Shown: positions 10,763 through 22,620 of the stretch, piece after piece
Layout: each line of letters opens with the position of its first letter
Numbering within the stretch: position 1 is the stretch's first letter
NCBI GenBank assembly: GCA_020631735.1
Contig: CM036160.1
Coordinates: 115,178,680-115,242,679 of the forward strand
Direction: 5' to 3'
Source: Saccharum officinarum
Lineage: Eukaryota; Streptophyta; Magnoliopsida; Poales; Poaceae
DNA length: 64,000 nucleotides
Position numbers and translations under genes: made by a program
Notes under the pieces: model-generated
Seen by the model: only the letters and a program-made list of their open reading frames with translations
Told to the model about the DNA's origin: nothing
Databases searched by the model: none

Positions 10763-12274
10763 TTGAAAGATTCCGAGTGGGTAAATGCCATGCATGAAGA
10801 ACTAAACAACTTTGCTAGAAATCAAGTTTGGAAACTTGTTGAGAGGCCAAAGAACTACAATGTGATTGGTACTAAATGGGTCTTTAGAAACAAGCAAGAT
10901 CAAGATGGCATAGTTGTGAGGAACAAAGCAAGATTAGTAGCACAAGGATACACTCAAGTTGAGGGTCTTGACTTTGGAGAGACATATGCACCGGTTGCAA
11001 GATTGGAAGCAATTAGAATCTTATTAGCATATGCTTGTGCACACAACATCAAGCTCTATCAAATGGATGTCAAGAGTGCATTTCTCAATGGCTACATCAA
11101 TGAAGAAGTTTATGTTGAGCAACCTCCCGGTTTTGAAGATGATAAGAAGCCCAACCATGTTTACAAGCTAAAGAAGGCATTGTATGGTTTGAAGCAAGCA
11201 CCTAGAGCATGGTATGAGAGGTTGAGGGACTTTCTCCTCTCTAAAGGGTTCAAGATGGGAAAGGTTGACACCACTCTCTTCACCAAGAAGCTTGGAAATG
11301 ACTTGTTTGTGTTGCAAATCTATGTGGATGACATTATCTTTGGATCAACTAACCAAGACTTTTGTGAAGAATTTGAAAATATGATGGCTAATGAGTTTGA
11401 GATGTCTATGATTGGAGAGCTTAGTTACTTCCTTGGACTTCAAATCAAGCAAATGAAGAATGGCACTTTTGTAAGTCAAGGCAAGTACATCAAGGACATG
11501 ATCAAGAAGTTTGGATTGCAAGATGCTAAGCCAATGAGTACACCAATGGGCACAAATGATCAATTGGGTATTGATGATAGTGGAAACATGGTAGATCAAA
11601 AGCAATACCGGTCTATGATTAGAAGTTTGCTCTATGTCACCGCTTCTAGGCCAGATGTGATGTTTAGTGTGTGCAAGTGTGCAAGATATCAAGCTTCACC
11701 TAGAGAAAGTCACTTGAAAGCAACCAAGAGAATATTGAGATATCTCAAGGGCACTCATGATGTTGGATTATGGTTTCCAAAGGGGTCTAACTTTGAGTTG
11801 ATTGGATATTCGGACTTCGACTATGGTGGATGCAAGATTGATAGAATGAGCACAAGTGGCACTTATCAATTGCTTGGAAGGTCTCTTGTTTCATGGTCAT
11901 CAAAGAAACAAAATAGTGTTGCACTATCTACCGCCGAGGCCGAATACATTAGTGCCGGTAGTTGTTGTGCACAATTGCTTTGGATGAAAGCCACCTTGAA
12001 TGACTTTGGAATTAAATTCAAGAATGTGCCTTTATTTTGTGACAATGAAAGTGCTACCAAGATGACTCAAAATCCGGTACAACATTCAAGAACCAAGCAC
12101 ATTGACATAAGGCATCACTTCATAAGAGACCATCAACAAAAGGGTGATATTAGCATTGAGAGCATTGGCACCGAAGATCAACTAGCCGACATTTTTACAA
12201 AGCCACTTGATGAAAAGAGATTTTACAAGTTGAAGAATGAATTGAACATACTTGACTTCTCCAACTTGAAATGA
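10763..12274 (+). pseudogene. pol: Copia pol, reverse transcriptase-RNase H part
   Basis: The 503-codon frame starts with the RVT_2 entry region ([15 protein letters not shown], then KWVFRNKQD). It contains the polymerase palm motifs [11 protein letters not shown] and [10 protein letters not shown] (catalytic YVDD), the [12 protein letters not shown] motif and the RNase H domain with a GYSDFDYGG catalytic segment, STAEAEYIS and DNESA. It ends with [13 protein letters not shown] and the DIFTKPL tail at a natural stop. The open frame is intact by itself but is out of frame with the integrase part. The ATG given is simply the first Met in the frame; the domain would normally be released from a polyprotein. 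Confidence 0.85.
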
Positions 12275-13371
12275 GTGCACCCCCACATTCTTATATGACA
12301 TGCCTCTCCTCCAACATAGCAAGGTAAAGTTGTTTGGCATATCATTCATACTTTGCTAAGGACATGTTTAGAACATATAGACATATTTGCATGACAAATA
12401 GGCTCATTCATGAAAATTAAATGATTTTGATGTATATATGGTACCACTATTGCTTCTATGTTTGATTGATCTAGTGGTAGCATATGACATGTTTGTGGGC
12501 TTGCAAACCTAGTGTTGAATCTAGAAAATAAGCTCATGATGTGTAATTCAACATGGTCAAGATAACCCTTATACTTTACGAGGTGTGAAAAAGCTTGTCC
12601 TTGGATCAAACCGAATTACATATTCTAGGCAAGTGATCTAGATTGAACCATAATTTGGACTCCCTCATAATTGATTGACTTATCTCTCACTAAAATTGGC
12701 ACCTTTTTGGTGATTATTGACAAAGGGGGAGAGAAAAGTCACAAAGATATTGCAAAGAGCAAGAAAGATATAAAAAGGGAGAGAGAAAGCACAAAGATAG
12801 AAAAGTCACAAAGAGGGAGAAAGATATAGTAAGGGGGAGAGAAAAGATATAGTGAGGAGGAGAGAAATTAAATTTGAGCACATAAGTAGGGGGAGCAAGC
12901 TCATGGATTATTTGTTGCATTTGTATGTGCATTAACATGATGAAATGTTGCATTGCAAAGTTTAATTTCGATATTCATGATTGAATGGTGTATGCTAGAT
13001 ATAGAACTTGAATGATGTTTTGTTAAGAGTAGCTTTACATGTGGTATCTAGACACCTTTGCTTTTAATGTTGATCTCACAAAGTACTTTAGTGTTTATGA
13101 TCTTCACAAGTGATGTATTACAAGTGGTGTCTAGCTACTTCGATGCTAAGGATGGTATATAAAGGCAACTCCGATTGGTATCACGCTTCAAAGGTCCATT
13201 CTATATACCTTAGCATCAATTTGATAGTAGTAACTCTCCCAAAATTCAAATCCATACATATGTGCACAATTGAACCAAACTCATAGAAGCACATATGTAG
13301 GGGGAGCTAATACTATCGAAATTGAAAATTGATTTCATTTCATATCTTTGTGATGGTTGTCATCAATTACC
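12275..13371 (+). repeat. Copia pol-to-LTR spacer with purine-rich block
   Basis: No coding frame is supported. A strongly purine-rich segment at about 12718-12900 repeats variants of GGGGGAGAGAAAAG and AAAGATATAG and begins with ACAAAGGGGGAGAG, which resembles a second polypurine tract. Long spacers with an internal PPT-like block are common in SIRE/Maximus elements. No env-like ORF was seen. Confidence 0.6.
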
Positions 13372-13384
13372 AAAAAGGGGGAGA
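13372..13384 (+). other. Polypurine tract of the copia element
   Basis: AAAAAGGGGGAGA directly precedes the 3' LTR start at 13386 with one T between. It is the expected primer for plus-strand synthesis. Confidence 0.85.
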
Positions 13385-13385
13385 T

Positions 13386-15307
13386 TGAAAGCCCAAGTTT
13401 GGTTTTGGTAATTAATGACACCAAGTTGCTAATGCCATGTGTTAAGTGTTTTGAGTTAGGCACAAGCAACACACGTGATGAAGGAGCATGTGGCATGGAG
13501 TGATGGCCACAAGATCACAAGTGGTGGAGATGCACATAATATGGTGTACATGATGATCAAGTAGAAGAGAAGGAACTAAGAGCGCAAGGCAAAGGTATAA
13601 ACCATAGGGTTTTCCTTTTGCCGGTCTAAGTTGAGTAGAGAAGTGATTGACCGGATTTAGGATACATAGCCGACTATCAAGAGGGGCAATCACGACTAGC
13701 TCGAAAATCAAGTGCCACTAGATCAACATCTTGAGCATATGCATTAGGATCTAGTAAAGAGCTAACATAACGCCTTGGAAAATGATTGTGAAATGCTAAC
13801 ACACATGCACATGGAGGTGTACACTTGGTGGTGTTAGCACAGTTGCGAAGGCGGTGGAGTTTAAGCGGTAGAGAGGGGTTTGGGTTCCTCTCTCCCTCCC
13901 GCGTCGCAAGCTCGGCGGGATTCGGCGCTTTTTGGAGAAGTGAAACGCCTATTTTCTACTGCGCCGGAAGTCGGAAAAGAAACGGAGGCGAAAGGAGGTC
14001 ACTGCGTTGATCGGACGCTGCACCGGACGCGGTCACGGTTTCACCAGACGCGTCCGGTCAGTTCAACGCGTCGCGAGCGCTAGGGTTTGTGACCGGACGC
14101 GGGTCTGGCCTGACCAGCGCGTCCGGTCAGTTCATCTGGGCGTAAGAAAGAAGCGCGCGACCGGCGCATCCGGTCCTTCACGGGACCGGAGCGTCCGGTC
14201 ACGCGTCCAGAAACACAGAGCGAAGCGGAGTGACGATCGGACGCGCGGCGCGTCCGGTCACGTGCGATCGGACGCGTCCGGTCGCAGCTGGAGCTTATTG
14301 GAACGCGACCGGACGCGGGCACTGTCGCGTCCGGTCACTCGGTTGAGCGCGTCCGGTCAGGGCAACGGCTAGTTCTGACGCGCACTGTTCACGTTTGTCG
14401 TGTAGTGACCGGACGCGTCCGGTCACCCTGACCGGAGCGTCCGGTCAGCGCGTTTTTCGCTGCGTCGTCTGTAACGGCTAGCTGCGTACCCCTTCGTTAT
14501 AAATAGAGGTTGGCCGGGGTTTGAGGGTAACTCTTGCACACTTTGAGATATAGAGACATACTTTGAGCTAGAGAACAACCCCTCCACTCATCTCTTTGCA
14601 TAGTTGCACATCTTGAGTGAGATTGAGTGAGATTCAAGTGCATTGCTTGAGAGTTGCATTCTAGAGGGACTTGATCTTCGAGTTGCTGCGGATTTCTTGT
14701 TACTCTTCCGTGTTTCCCGACACGGTAGACGGCTTGGAGCAGCGGAGGTGATTGAGCTTGCAATTGAAGATTGTTGGAGCCTTCACCAAGTGTTGTAAGG
14801 GGTTCTTGATCCTTCCCCATGGGAGTTCGCAAATTGGATACTCTAGTGGAGCTCGTGGCTTGGAGGATCCCCATCTTGTGTGCGGTTGTGCGGCGCCCGC
14901 CGAGGGCTCAACTCTTGATAGTTGATTAGCTCGCAAACCGACAAGTGGGTGCATCGCCACAACGAGGAGTAGCTTGCCGGGAAGCAAGTGAACCTCGGGA
15001 TAAATTCTTGTGTCATTCTCTTCCCGAGGATTTCTCTTGTGTGATTGATTGATTGGTACTTCTCATCTCTACACGGCGGTATAATCTCTCGAAGCTCTTC
15101 TCTCGTATTACAACTTGTTTCTAGCTTGTTGTTGTTGTAGTGTTTAGTGGATAGCCTTGTACTAGACTTGTGTAGGTGGCTTGCTAAATTAGTTAGAGCT
15201 AGTGCATTTTGCTCTGCCACCTTTTGTACTAACTTGTGGTTAAGTAATTATTGTAGAAGTTTTTAATTAGGCTATTCACCCCCCCTCTAGCCTATTTGGA
15301 CCTTACA
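13386..15307 (+). repeat. Copia 3' LTR
   Basis: It is the same length (1922 bp) as the 5' LTR. By hand comparison there are 19 substitutions (15 transitions, 4 transversions) and no indels, but bases 13901-13916 are the reverse complement of 5537-5552 apart from edge bases. The TATA box copy is at 14498-14505. Confidence 0.95.
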
Positions 15308-15312
15308 GCCGG
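15308..15312. repeat. Target-site duplication (right) of the copia element
   Basis: GCCGG matches 5017-5021 exactly. After it the gypsy antisense ORF resumes. Confidence 0.95.
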
Positions 15313-17551
15313 CCCCTCGACCGCCGGCACCTCTTCCTCTGGGACATCGGGCGGGGGCTCGATGACCCCACCCTCCGCCATAGCCGCCGGCTCCGTCGGT
15401 GGGTCTTGCTGCGGCTGCGGCTCTCCCGGCTGTGTCGCCTCCTGTCCCGCCACCGGCGGGACCTCCTCCATAACCACGTTCGCATTCGCCCGCTCCGCGT
15501 CGTGGATGGATGCCTCGGCCGTTGCGGCCTCGATGGCAGCCTCGCCCATCGACGATGACCTAGGCTCCGCCTCGCCCGTGCTGGGCGCCACCACCTCCGC
15601 CGGTCCTGACCCCTGTGCGGCGGGGTCAGAACCGGCGACCACCGAGGTGCCTGCCTCCGCCTAGGCCGCCGCCTCCTGCTGCTTCAGGTGCTCCTTCATG
15701 GCCTGAAGCCTCTAGATCCAGTCGGCATCCTGCGCCGCCGTCCAATTAATGACGACGGCGCTCGCCCGAAGCGACTTTGCGGGGGTCGGCCCCATCAGCT
15801 CTGTCTTCCGCTTAAACCTACAAAGCGAGAAGAAACATCGGAAAACGGTTCCAGTGGAAGGCAAAAAAGCGAAGCACGGACACTTACCCGGAAAGCGGCA
15901 CCAAGGGCCTCGACCCTGACTGATCCGACCCTCCCGGCGCTGCCGGCGGTGGCCTCGCGGCTGGCCCACCGGCGGGCCGGGTACTCCTTGGAGCCCTGGC
16001 CGGAGGGCCGCCTCGGGTCCTCACGCCCACCGGCAGCACCGCCGATGATGACGCTGGTACCACCGCTCCAGCCTCCGCCTGAGCTTGCGGGGCCTAGACT
16101 GGTGTAGGCAGCCCGGTCGACCCCTCTTGCTGGGTCCGGGATAAGGCGGCCCCTCCCGTCGAGGGGCCCGCCTCCTTCTCCACCTCTTCCTCCGCATCCT
16201 CGACCACCATGACCGATGAGGACGACCCCCCGATGGGCTCCAACAGCGGATGAATGTCAGGGAGATCCCCCAGACTGGTCGCGATGTCTTACCGCGACAG
16301 GGCATCATCGTCATCACCGTCGCTGCTGTCATCATCCTCCCCCGAGACCGTCTCGGAGGGGGACTCTGCGAGGGGGAGCCCGTCGAGGGCCTGCTGGCGC
16401 CGAAGTTTCTTCAGCGCCTCCTTCTCCTTGGCCTTGCGGATCTGCCGCTTCTTGGCCGTCTCTTTGGTCTGCTTCTGCTGGGACGCGTGCTGGCATCGAG
16501 CCTCCCGGGCGGGCCGGTCCTCTGGGACTGGTGGCCGCGTCTCCCACAACGCAGACAGATCCTATGCATTGGCCTTGACTAAATCAGAGGAATCCAAAAT
16601 AAACGAAACAAACATACCAGCCAAAACACTTACCACAGGCTCAAACCCCTGGGTAGGTCGTATGGGGACTTTGTCGACCTCGTCCACCTTGAAGTTCCCC
16701 ACCATCCGGCACGCCCACCGGAGGACCTCCTTGAGGGTGAGGGACTCGTGAGACATCCGCCTCCCCTCTAGTGGTGCCTCCGGCATCATCTGGTCGAGGC
16801 GGAGGCGACACTGGCACAACGGCATCACCCTGCGCCGGTGGAACGCCGTGGCCACCGCCGCCACCGTCAAGCCTCGCAGACGGAGTTGCTGCAGCGCTGC
16901 CAGCAGCGGATCCAGGCGTGGCTTCTCGGCCTCCGGCACTCCATAGGTCCAGTTCTCCTCTCAGGCGGTCAGCACCCGCCCGGTGTACCTCGGCAACTGA
17001 CTCTCGTCGTTGCGGAGGTAGAACTAGGCGTCATGCCAACCGCTATTCGAGGAGATGAGATGGGTCGGGATGTATAGATCTGCCCGACCTGACCTCACCT
17101 GCAGGACGCAGCTCCCCGCTCGAACTGCACACCAAAGCCCCTTCTCCCTCGCCTTCTTGGTGAAGAGCTCTGCCTTGAAAAGGTGGAGCCACAGATTCCA
17201 CTGTGGCTCCACCCCTAGGTAGCCCTCATAGACCGCCACAAAGATGGCGGCCTGTGCAACGGCGTTGGGGGCGAGGTGGTGCAACTCTACCCGGTAGTAG
17301 TGGAGGAGCGCGCGCATGAAGATGGTTGCCGGCACGCCGAACCCTCGCTCGTGGAAGCAGATGAAGCTCACCACGTATCCCTCGGGGGGTGCCGGCTCCC
17401 GGTGGTCGGGTGGCAGCGCAATCCACTCCGGCCGTGACCGGCTTGTCCTCGGCCGCAGTAGTCCATCCTCGACCAACTCCTCTAACCTCCTCTCCGTCAC
17501 CGAAGAGGCGGCCCAATCGTCGGCGGGGAGGATCTGACTCTTTCCTGCCAT
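15313..17551 (-). pseudogene. Antisense ORF of the gypsy element, N-terminal part
   Basis: The start is placed at the ATG at 17549-17551 (MAGKSQILPADDW), about 150 bp downstream of a minus-strand TATA box. Residues about 10-175 match the putative gypsy-type transposon domain (Pfam Transposase_28 family, recognised from memory): WAASSVTERRLEELVEDGLL, then VSFICFHERGFGVP, LLHYYRVELHHLAPN and a Trp/Leu-rich tail. Later exons are visible: about 16939-16635 ends at a GTAAGT donor, and about 16560-16290 encodes a Lys-rich helix and an acidic SSDGDDDD end. Then comes low-complexity Ala/Pro/Glu sequence up to the copia insertion at 15312. Some stops suggest decay. The protein's role in the retrotransposon is unknown. 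Confidence 0.65.
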
Positions 17552-17698
17552 TGGCGCTAGGGGGAGTTGTGTGGACGAAGAAGGTGTGACGATGGCGGTG
17601 CTGGATGTGGGCGGAGAGCACAAGGGGCACAGGGCTGTCTGAGGTAAAGGATGCAAGAATGCAAAGGACCGATAGGGAAGGCAGACCCCTAGGCCTTG

Positions 17699-17706
17699 TT
17701 TTTATA
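17699..17706 (-). promoter_or_regulatory. TATA box for the gypsy antisense gene
   Basis: On the minus strand the sequence reads GGGGCTATAAAAACAAGG, a strong TATA box about 150 bp upstream of the ATG at 17551. It suggests the antisense ORF has its own promoter, independent of the LTR. Confidence 0.6.
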
Positions 17707-18681
17707 GCCCCGGCGGAAACCCAACGGCCGCGCGAAAAGGTAGGAGCGGTTTCCTGCATTTAATGCTCTTACCTAACCGTTTCCCTCAATCTCGCAGGAG
17801 TTGGGCACGTGGCCGTCCCCCACATCGTAACCGTACGTCACGTCGCCCACTACCGCGCCGATCTCGCCCTCTCCCCTGAAAAGGTGCACCTGGCTAACGG
17901 GCGGGGCAGGATCTGCGGATGGATATTCCCAGGTACCTGGTAAACGGGCTCCGATCCCACCATAAGTCTCGAGGGAGCGGAAGCTGGCCCTCGACCTGGG
18001 TTCGATAGCTGCCCTCGAGCGACAGAGTTAGGGACGACCGGGGATGTGCCCGTACACGGCGAGGGCTCGAGCCAAGCTCTCGAGGCACCCTAGGACGTAT
18101 TCGAGGCTATAGGAGGAGGTCGATGTAGGAATCCCCTCGAGGGAGGCACCGAGCCCTCGGATCTCATCACAGGGAATCGAGATCCACACAACCACTTCTT
18201 GGCATTTTTTAGAGCGCCTCCGGGCCACTAGCCGACTCCTAACGACTGGAGCATGGGCTCACACTCGAATTCCCCCGCTAGTAGCTCGCCAGAGATTGTC
18301 AGAACTCGCCCAAACAGGGGTAGTACGGTGTTCCCCACCCCTCCTCCTCCTTCCTAAAGGAGGAGCGTGAGGGTCGAATGACAGAAGACGGCCGGGACTC
18401 TGATCGACCTCGTGCGCACGAGGCTCGGGGGCTCGACCGCAACGAACCGTACTCCAAACAAAAAGACGCGGATCACGCCACAACTAGAAACCATCCCCTA
18501 ATAAGACGCATAAAAGACCTCGAAGGAGTCTCAACACTCCACCGAGGCCTCGGGGGCTACACTCGGCGGGTGCGCTCGCGCGCCCCCACCGAAAAAAAAC
18601 TACGACGCTATGACTCTAGTTCATTAACTAACAAACCTCTAGGAGAGTGATCTCACACTCACCCAAAGGCTCGGGGGCTAC
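17707..18681 (+). other. Gypsy 3' noncoding leader and polypurine tract
   Basis: GC-rich noncoding sequence with several copies of a CTCGGGGGCT motif (for example about 18424, 18550 and 18670). The last copy, AAAGGCTCGGGGGCTA at 18665-18680, directly precedes the LTR and is the likely polypurine tract. No gene is supported. Confidence 0.5.
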
Positions 18682-19794
18682 TGTCGGTACCAACAGTATG
18701 GGGGTACCCACATCATCGATAATAAAAAAACAAAACGACTAAGCCAAAGCAAAACGCAGCCCACCTGAAACCACATACCAGGTCCGTCTCGTACGAGGCC
18801 AGCTCGACGGAGCGTCTCGACCGCGCTCCGGCTCCGACTCGTACGAGGCACCCTCGACGGGAACGCCTCGACCGTGCCCCGTCCCGCACGACAGGGCACC
18901 TCGACCACACTCCGACTCGCATGAGGCTCATCCGTCCAACGGAAAAACTCCGACTTGCGTGACCCCGGGTCAGGGCGCTCGACCCCTTCACTTCACCTGC
19001 CCTAGGACAGAAGTCAGAGCATTTATTGCGATTACCTACTACCACCTACCGGTATGGTCGCAACCAGGATCGACGTGGGAGCAATGCCGGTGTCAGCCCT
19101 CACTGTTTTACCGCCCATCCCGTGATGGGAGGTGAAACCTGTCACTATACACACCTTACTGTGCACTGTTTACCGTCAGTCACCCTCGAGGGAGGATACG
19201 ACAAGGCCCATCTTCCGCAATCTCGGGGATTTGACCTTATCCGTCCGACCTTGACTCTACCTCGACTTGGCCTCGACGCCCAGCACGGTTCAACAGGGAA
19301 GGAAGGACGGTATGGCACGATGATCCGGGTCGTTTCGTCGACTCATCCTCTACGTCACCATGGTGTCCAGGGATGGCCAGCCATTCCCAGGGCACGTTGC
19401 TACAGTCACCTCAACAGGGATCGACAAAACATCGTCTCAAGGCACCTCGGTACCCTGGCCTCCTCCGACCCTATAAAAAGGACCGGCCAGGACCCTACAA
19501 AGGGACACGGACGACAGGCAAGACACAAGACAGAGATCAACATCTTAAGCAATCATCTTTGTACTCTTTTCTCTCTTTGAGACTTGGGCTCGCCGCCCTC
19601 TCTCGCAAGCTTGTAACCCCTACACAAGCACCTCGGTGCAAGGAAATACAAACTCTCTCCCCCCGCTGGATGTAGGGTCTTCTTTAGCCCGAACCAGGAT
19701 AAACCCCTGTGTGTTCTCCTTGCATCACCATCCAGGATAGGGACACGCAGCACTCACTCGTCGGTTTAGAACCCCTCGGGACCGAACACCGACA
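18682..19794 (+). repeat. 3' LTR of the Tat-like gypsy element
   Basis: The LTR begins TGTCGGTACC and ends ACACCGACA, giving matched TGTCGGT/ACCGACA termini, and is 1113 bp long. It follows the polypurine stretch by one base. A TATA box lies at 19472. The matching 5' LTR is not in the window, so age cannot be estimated. Confidence 0.85.
19472..19479 (+). promoter_or_regulatory. TATA box of the gypsy LTR
   Basis: TATAAAAA in the context CCCTATAAAAAGGACC, about 320 bp before the LTR end. Confidence 0.7.
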
Positions 19795-20047
19795 ATACTC
19801 ATACTCTAAAGTTTTAGAGTATCGTTTTAGAGTACCCACTGCGAGTAGTCTTAACACGGCGCGGGAGCCGGAGCACGCGCATGCAGGGGCAGCGGCGTCC
19901 AAAATACTACTCCGACGCTAGGACGACTTCCTTTTCTCAACTTTGCTTTTGCGCGAACGACTTCTAAATCCGATACGGAGAGAGTATATGAACATTCTAC
20001 CTTCTCTACTATGATTTTCTTGGTCAGACTCAAAACCAAAATAATCT

Positions 20048-20144
20048 ATATTATATTATATTATATTATATTATATTATATATATATATTATATTATATT
20101 ATATTATATTATATTATATTATATTATATTATATTATATTATAT
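20048..20144. repeat. (TTATA)n microsatellite
   Basis: Nearly pure ATATT pentanucleotide repeats with one short TATATATA interruption. It abuts a Helitron-like start (TTAATAATAAAGAGACAAAATTTT) at about 20144. Confidence 0.95.
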
Positions 20145-20544
20145 ACTTAATAATAAAGAGACAAAATTTTAGGTTTTTTTTCGTCCATCCATTCTTTTTG
20201 TCTGTCTTCCTCTTTTTGTCTACCAAACAATGAAGAGTTTCTTTTGTCTACCAAACAATGAAGAGTTTCTTTTGTCCGAACTTATATATATAACCCGTGC
20301 TCATACGAGTTAGAATAGCTCACGTCTAGATCAATATGGAGTAGGAATCATAATCTAAATAGATTCCTCAGATCCTGAGTACTCTAAATAGAACTCTTAA
20401 TAATAAATAGAAAATGATAAGAGTTACGTTCTTTATTTTGTACTGCTTTCTTTATTAACGTACGAGTTAGAATAGCTCGAGTCTAGATGAATATGGAGTA
20501 AGAATTCGAATCTAAATAGATTTCTCAGATCTGAATACTATAAA
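20145..20544 (+). repeat. Truncated Helitron 5' region with internal tandem duplications
   Basis: It begins with the same AATAATAAAG..CAAAATTTT..TCGTCCATCCATT order as the Helitron at 22502. A 28-bp unit, CTACCAAACAATGAAGAG plus TTTCTTTTGT, is duplicated at about 20219-20274. A larger unit beginning ACGAGTTAGAATAGCTC is duplicated at about 20307 and 20462. The segment around 20278-20310 is a paralogous empty site for the Helitron at 22621-24174. Confidence 0.55.
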
Positions 20545-22496
20545 TCTATATCTAATAATAAAAGAGGCAAAATTTCTCTCCACCTATTTTTTTTGTCCGG
20601 CCATCCCTTCTTTCTATTTTTTTGGCATGGCCTTTCCTAACTAACTATGTGAATGTAAAAATTGTTTCTACTGGGCTATCTATCGCTAGAATATATGTTC
20701 TTGAGACCTGGATCGTTAGAATCCTAATCCAAATAGATCCATTCGATAAGTACCAAAATAGAAATTTTAATCTAAATACAAAAGGCTAAAAGTTTTATTT
20801 TCTATTTTTATTTTTTTCTAGTCAAGTCACGTACTATAAATCCTAACGAGTCACGATTACAGGTCATGTATCCGTCTACAGACAAGTAGCCGAACTTGCC
20901 TTCTTTGTGCCAGACGTTCTGGTGATGGCCAAAAAAGAATAGGAATTCTAATCTATAATGCCAAGTCAAATGTCTCAGTCTCCAATCCTATGTCATAATG
21001 CGATAGTCTTTCGGACATTGACCCCATGTCCGTGTTGTTGCGCGTAGAGCGTGTTTGACACGCAATAAATTTTGGAGTCCGAATCATACATATCTGTGTA
21101 TAATCAAGTAGCCGAACTTGGCTTCCTTGTCCCAGACGTGCTGGTGATGGCGCCCAAAAAAGAAAAATAAAAGGTCAAGGCTGGTTGGCCTATAAAAATT
21201 AGCTTCTTTATGCTAATACATGTTGACCAAATTCTGAATAGAACCTAGAACAAGAACAAAAGGCCAACGACCTTATATGGGTTCGGGATGTCTCGCTATG
21301 GGAAATAGGAGGGTGCAAGGGGTGATTTTTTCCAGAGAAAAAAAGAGTAAATTTCATATGAATTATTATAACTAGCAAATATGTCCGTGCGTTGCTACGG
21401 GATAAAAAACTATCTTACTTTCATTCTGGATTAAACCATCACAAGTGAGAAGTTCTCTATCTTAAACGCAATGCTTGGGGGGCACATATATGCTATTCCA
21501 CGCAGTCCGAGTTTTTTTAATAATATTTGTTTGCTTCTAAAAGAACTGTGTTTTTCACTCTCTTATTCAAGAGCAAATGCAATAATCTAAAGTACAGTTT
21601 CGTGATGCACACAAAAGAAATTAAATGCCTAAAATTTGTTAAGGCCTGAAAGATATCCGGAGCCGGCCGGTTCCTTCCGCAATAATTATCCTTGTGATAA
21701 CGCTTCTAGAAAACTCACGTTTTTTTTCTAATAAAAAAGCGGACTCGACTTGGCAGTTAGCTGAGATGTTTTCTGGCCGGATGTACGTGGTGATTGCTCC
21801 ATTTAGGACCGAACTCAATTGGCTCTCCTCCGATCTCATGTAGCCCAGCCATGGACCCAACAAGATGGAGTTACATTGCATAACTTGAAGGAAACCCAAA
21901 ATATGTACCTATATATTTGGTTAACAGCTTGTGACCGATAGACATACGCTGTTTGGTGGTCAAATTATCTGGCGGCCGTTTACACCAAAGGCCAGGCCTC
22001 TAAAATGTTCCGGACCGCTTGCCGAGTCGTGCCGCGCTGCCCAAACTATCTTGTAGGCTCAATATAATCCGTGTTCACGAAATAATAGCTTTATACGTAT
22101 ACCATGGGCAGCTTACGTTGTACGCATGCATACATATATAGGCGCTGCACATAACTCTTTGGTCTCTCAGATGGGCAGGCAAAAAAACCTTTGATTTATA
22201 GGAAACAAATAACGACAGAAGCTTGAAACATTTGTTCTCCTAACTGTGAAGGAATTGTTCAGCAGCTGGGTAATATGTACAATTTCCATAATTTGAGTGG
22301 ATAGACCCCACCTATCTTTTCTGTGCATCTCTACCAACAAAACATGCAATTCGAGGACGACGTGTCTTAAAATTTATTTGATGAACTTAAGATTGGATTA
22401 AGGCCAATTAATAAAATGGGCAAACATAGATGGCGATGTTCGAGAATCATACAATAAACCATGCGTCCCGTTGCAACGTATGAGCATTTTTGCTAG
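20545..22496 (+). mobile_element. Non-autonomous Helitron
   Basis: The 5' end reads TCTATATCTAATAATAAAAG (TC start, insertion after A). The 3' end at 22467-22496 is CCCGTTGCAACG..TTTTTGCTAG followed by T, which has the Helitron features of a short terminal hairpin and a CTAG end. No Rep/helicase ORF is present. It contains a second, opposite-strand Helitron terminus at 21371 and a repeated 40-bp block at 20888 and 21109 (GTAGCCGAACTTG...CTGGTGATGG). Confidence 0.6.
21371..21403 (-). mobile_element. Isolated Helitron 3' terminus, minus orientation
   Basis: On the minus strand it reads ATCCCGTAGCAACGCACGG followed by ACATATTTGCTAG, a hairpin plus CTAG end like those at 22467 and 26159. No matching 5' end was found to its right before 22496, so it looks like a truncated relic. 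Confidence 0.5.
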
Positions 22497-22620
22497 TATA
22501 TTTTATACCTAATAATAAAGATGCAAAATTTTCGGCTATTTTTTCGTCCATCCATTTGTTCGTCCGCCTCCCTCTAACTACTGCTAGTCGAGAGTTTTTT
22601 CCGTCCGGACTTATATATAT

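Larger units (their letters stand above)
5022..15307 (+). mobile_element. Complete Ty1/copia retrotransposon, SIRE/Maximus type, nested in the gypsy antisense ORF
   Basis: The element is 10286 bp with two 1922-bp LTRs (5022-6943 and 13386-15307), an initiator-Met-tRNA-type primer binding site at 6946, gag with two CCHC knuckles, protease, DDE integrase, YVDD reverse transcriptase, RNase H, a purine-rich 1.1-kb 3' spacer and a polypurine tract at 13372. The domain order PR-IN-RT-RH defines Ty1/copia; the large LTR, long gag and long purine-rich pol-to-LTR spacer fit the SIRE/Maximus lineage. LTRs differ by 19 substitutions by hand count (about 1%) plus one micro-inversion, so insertion is recent, on the order of 0.4 million years if 1.3e-8 per site per year applies. 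The polyprotein is broken and the copy looks non-autonomous. Confidence 0.95.
2298..19794 (+). mobile_element. 3' portion of a Ty3/gypsy element (probable Tat clade), split by a copia insertion
   Basis: In order the element shows an integrase C-terminus (2307-2717, plus), a noncoding spacer, a long antisense ORF (minus strand, 3408 to about 17551, interrupted by the copia element at 5022-15307), a polypurine stretch ending at 18680 and a 3' LTR at 18682-19794. An antisense ORF between pol and the 3' LTR is a known feature of several large grass Tat-like elements. The gag, protease and RT regions and the 5' LTR lie beyond the window or were displaced by the LTR at 1-2297. The bases following the LTR are ATACT; the matching duplication cannot be seen. 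Confidence 0.75.

Noticed and set aside
20048..20144. Replication origin or matrix attachment signal
   Set aside because: It is a simple TTATA microsatellite; nothing else supports a functional site.
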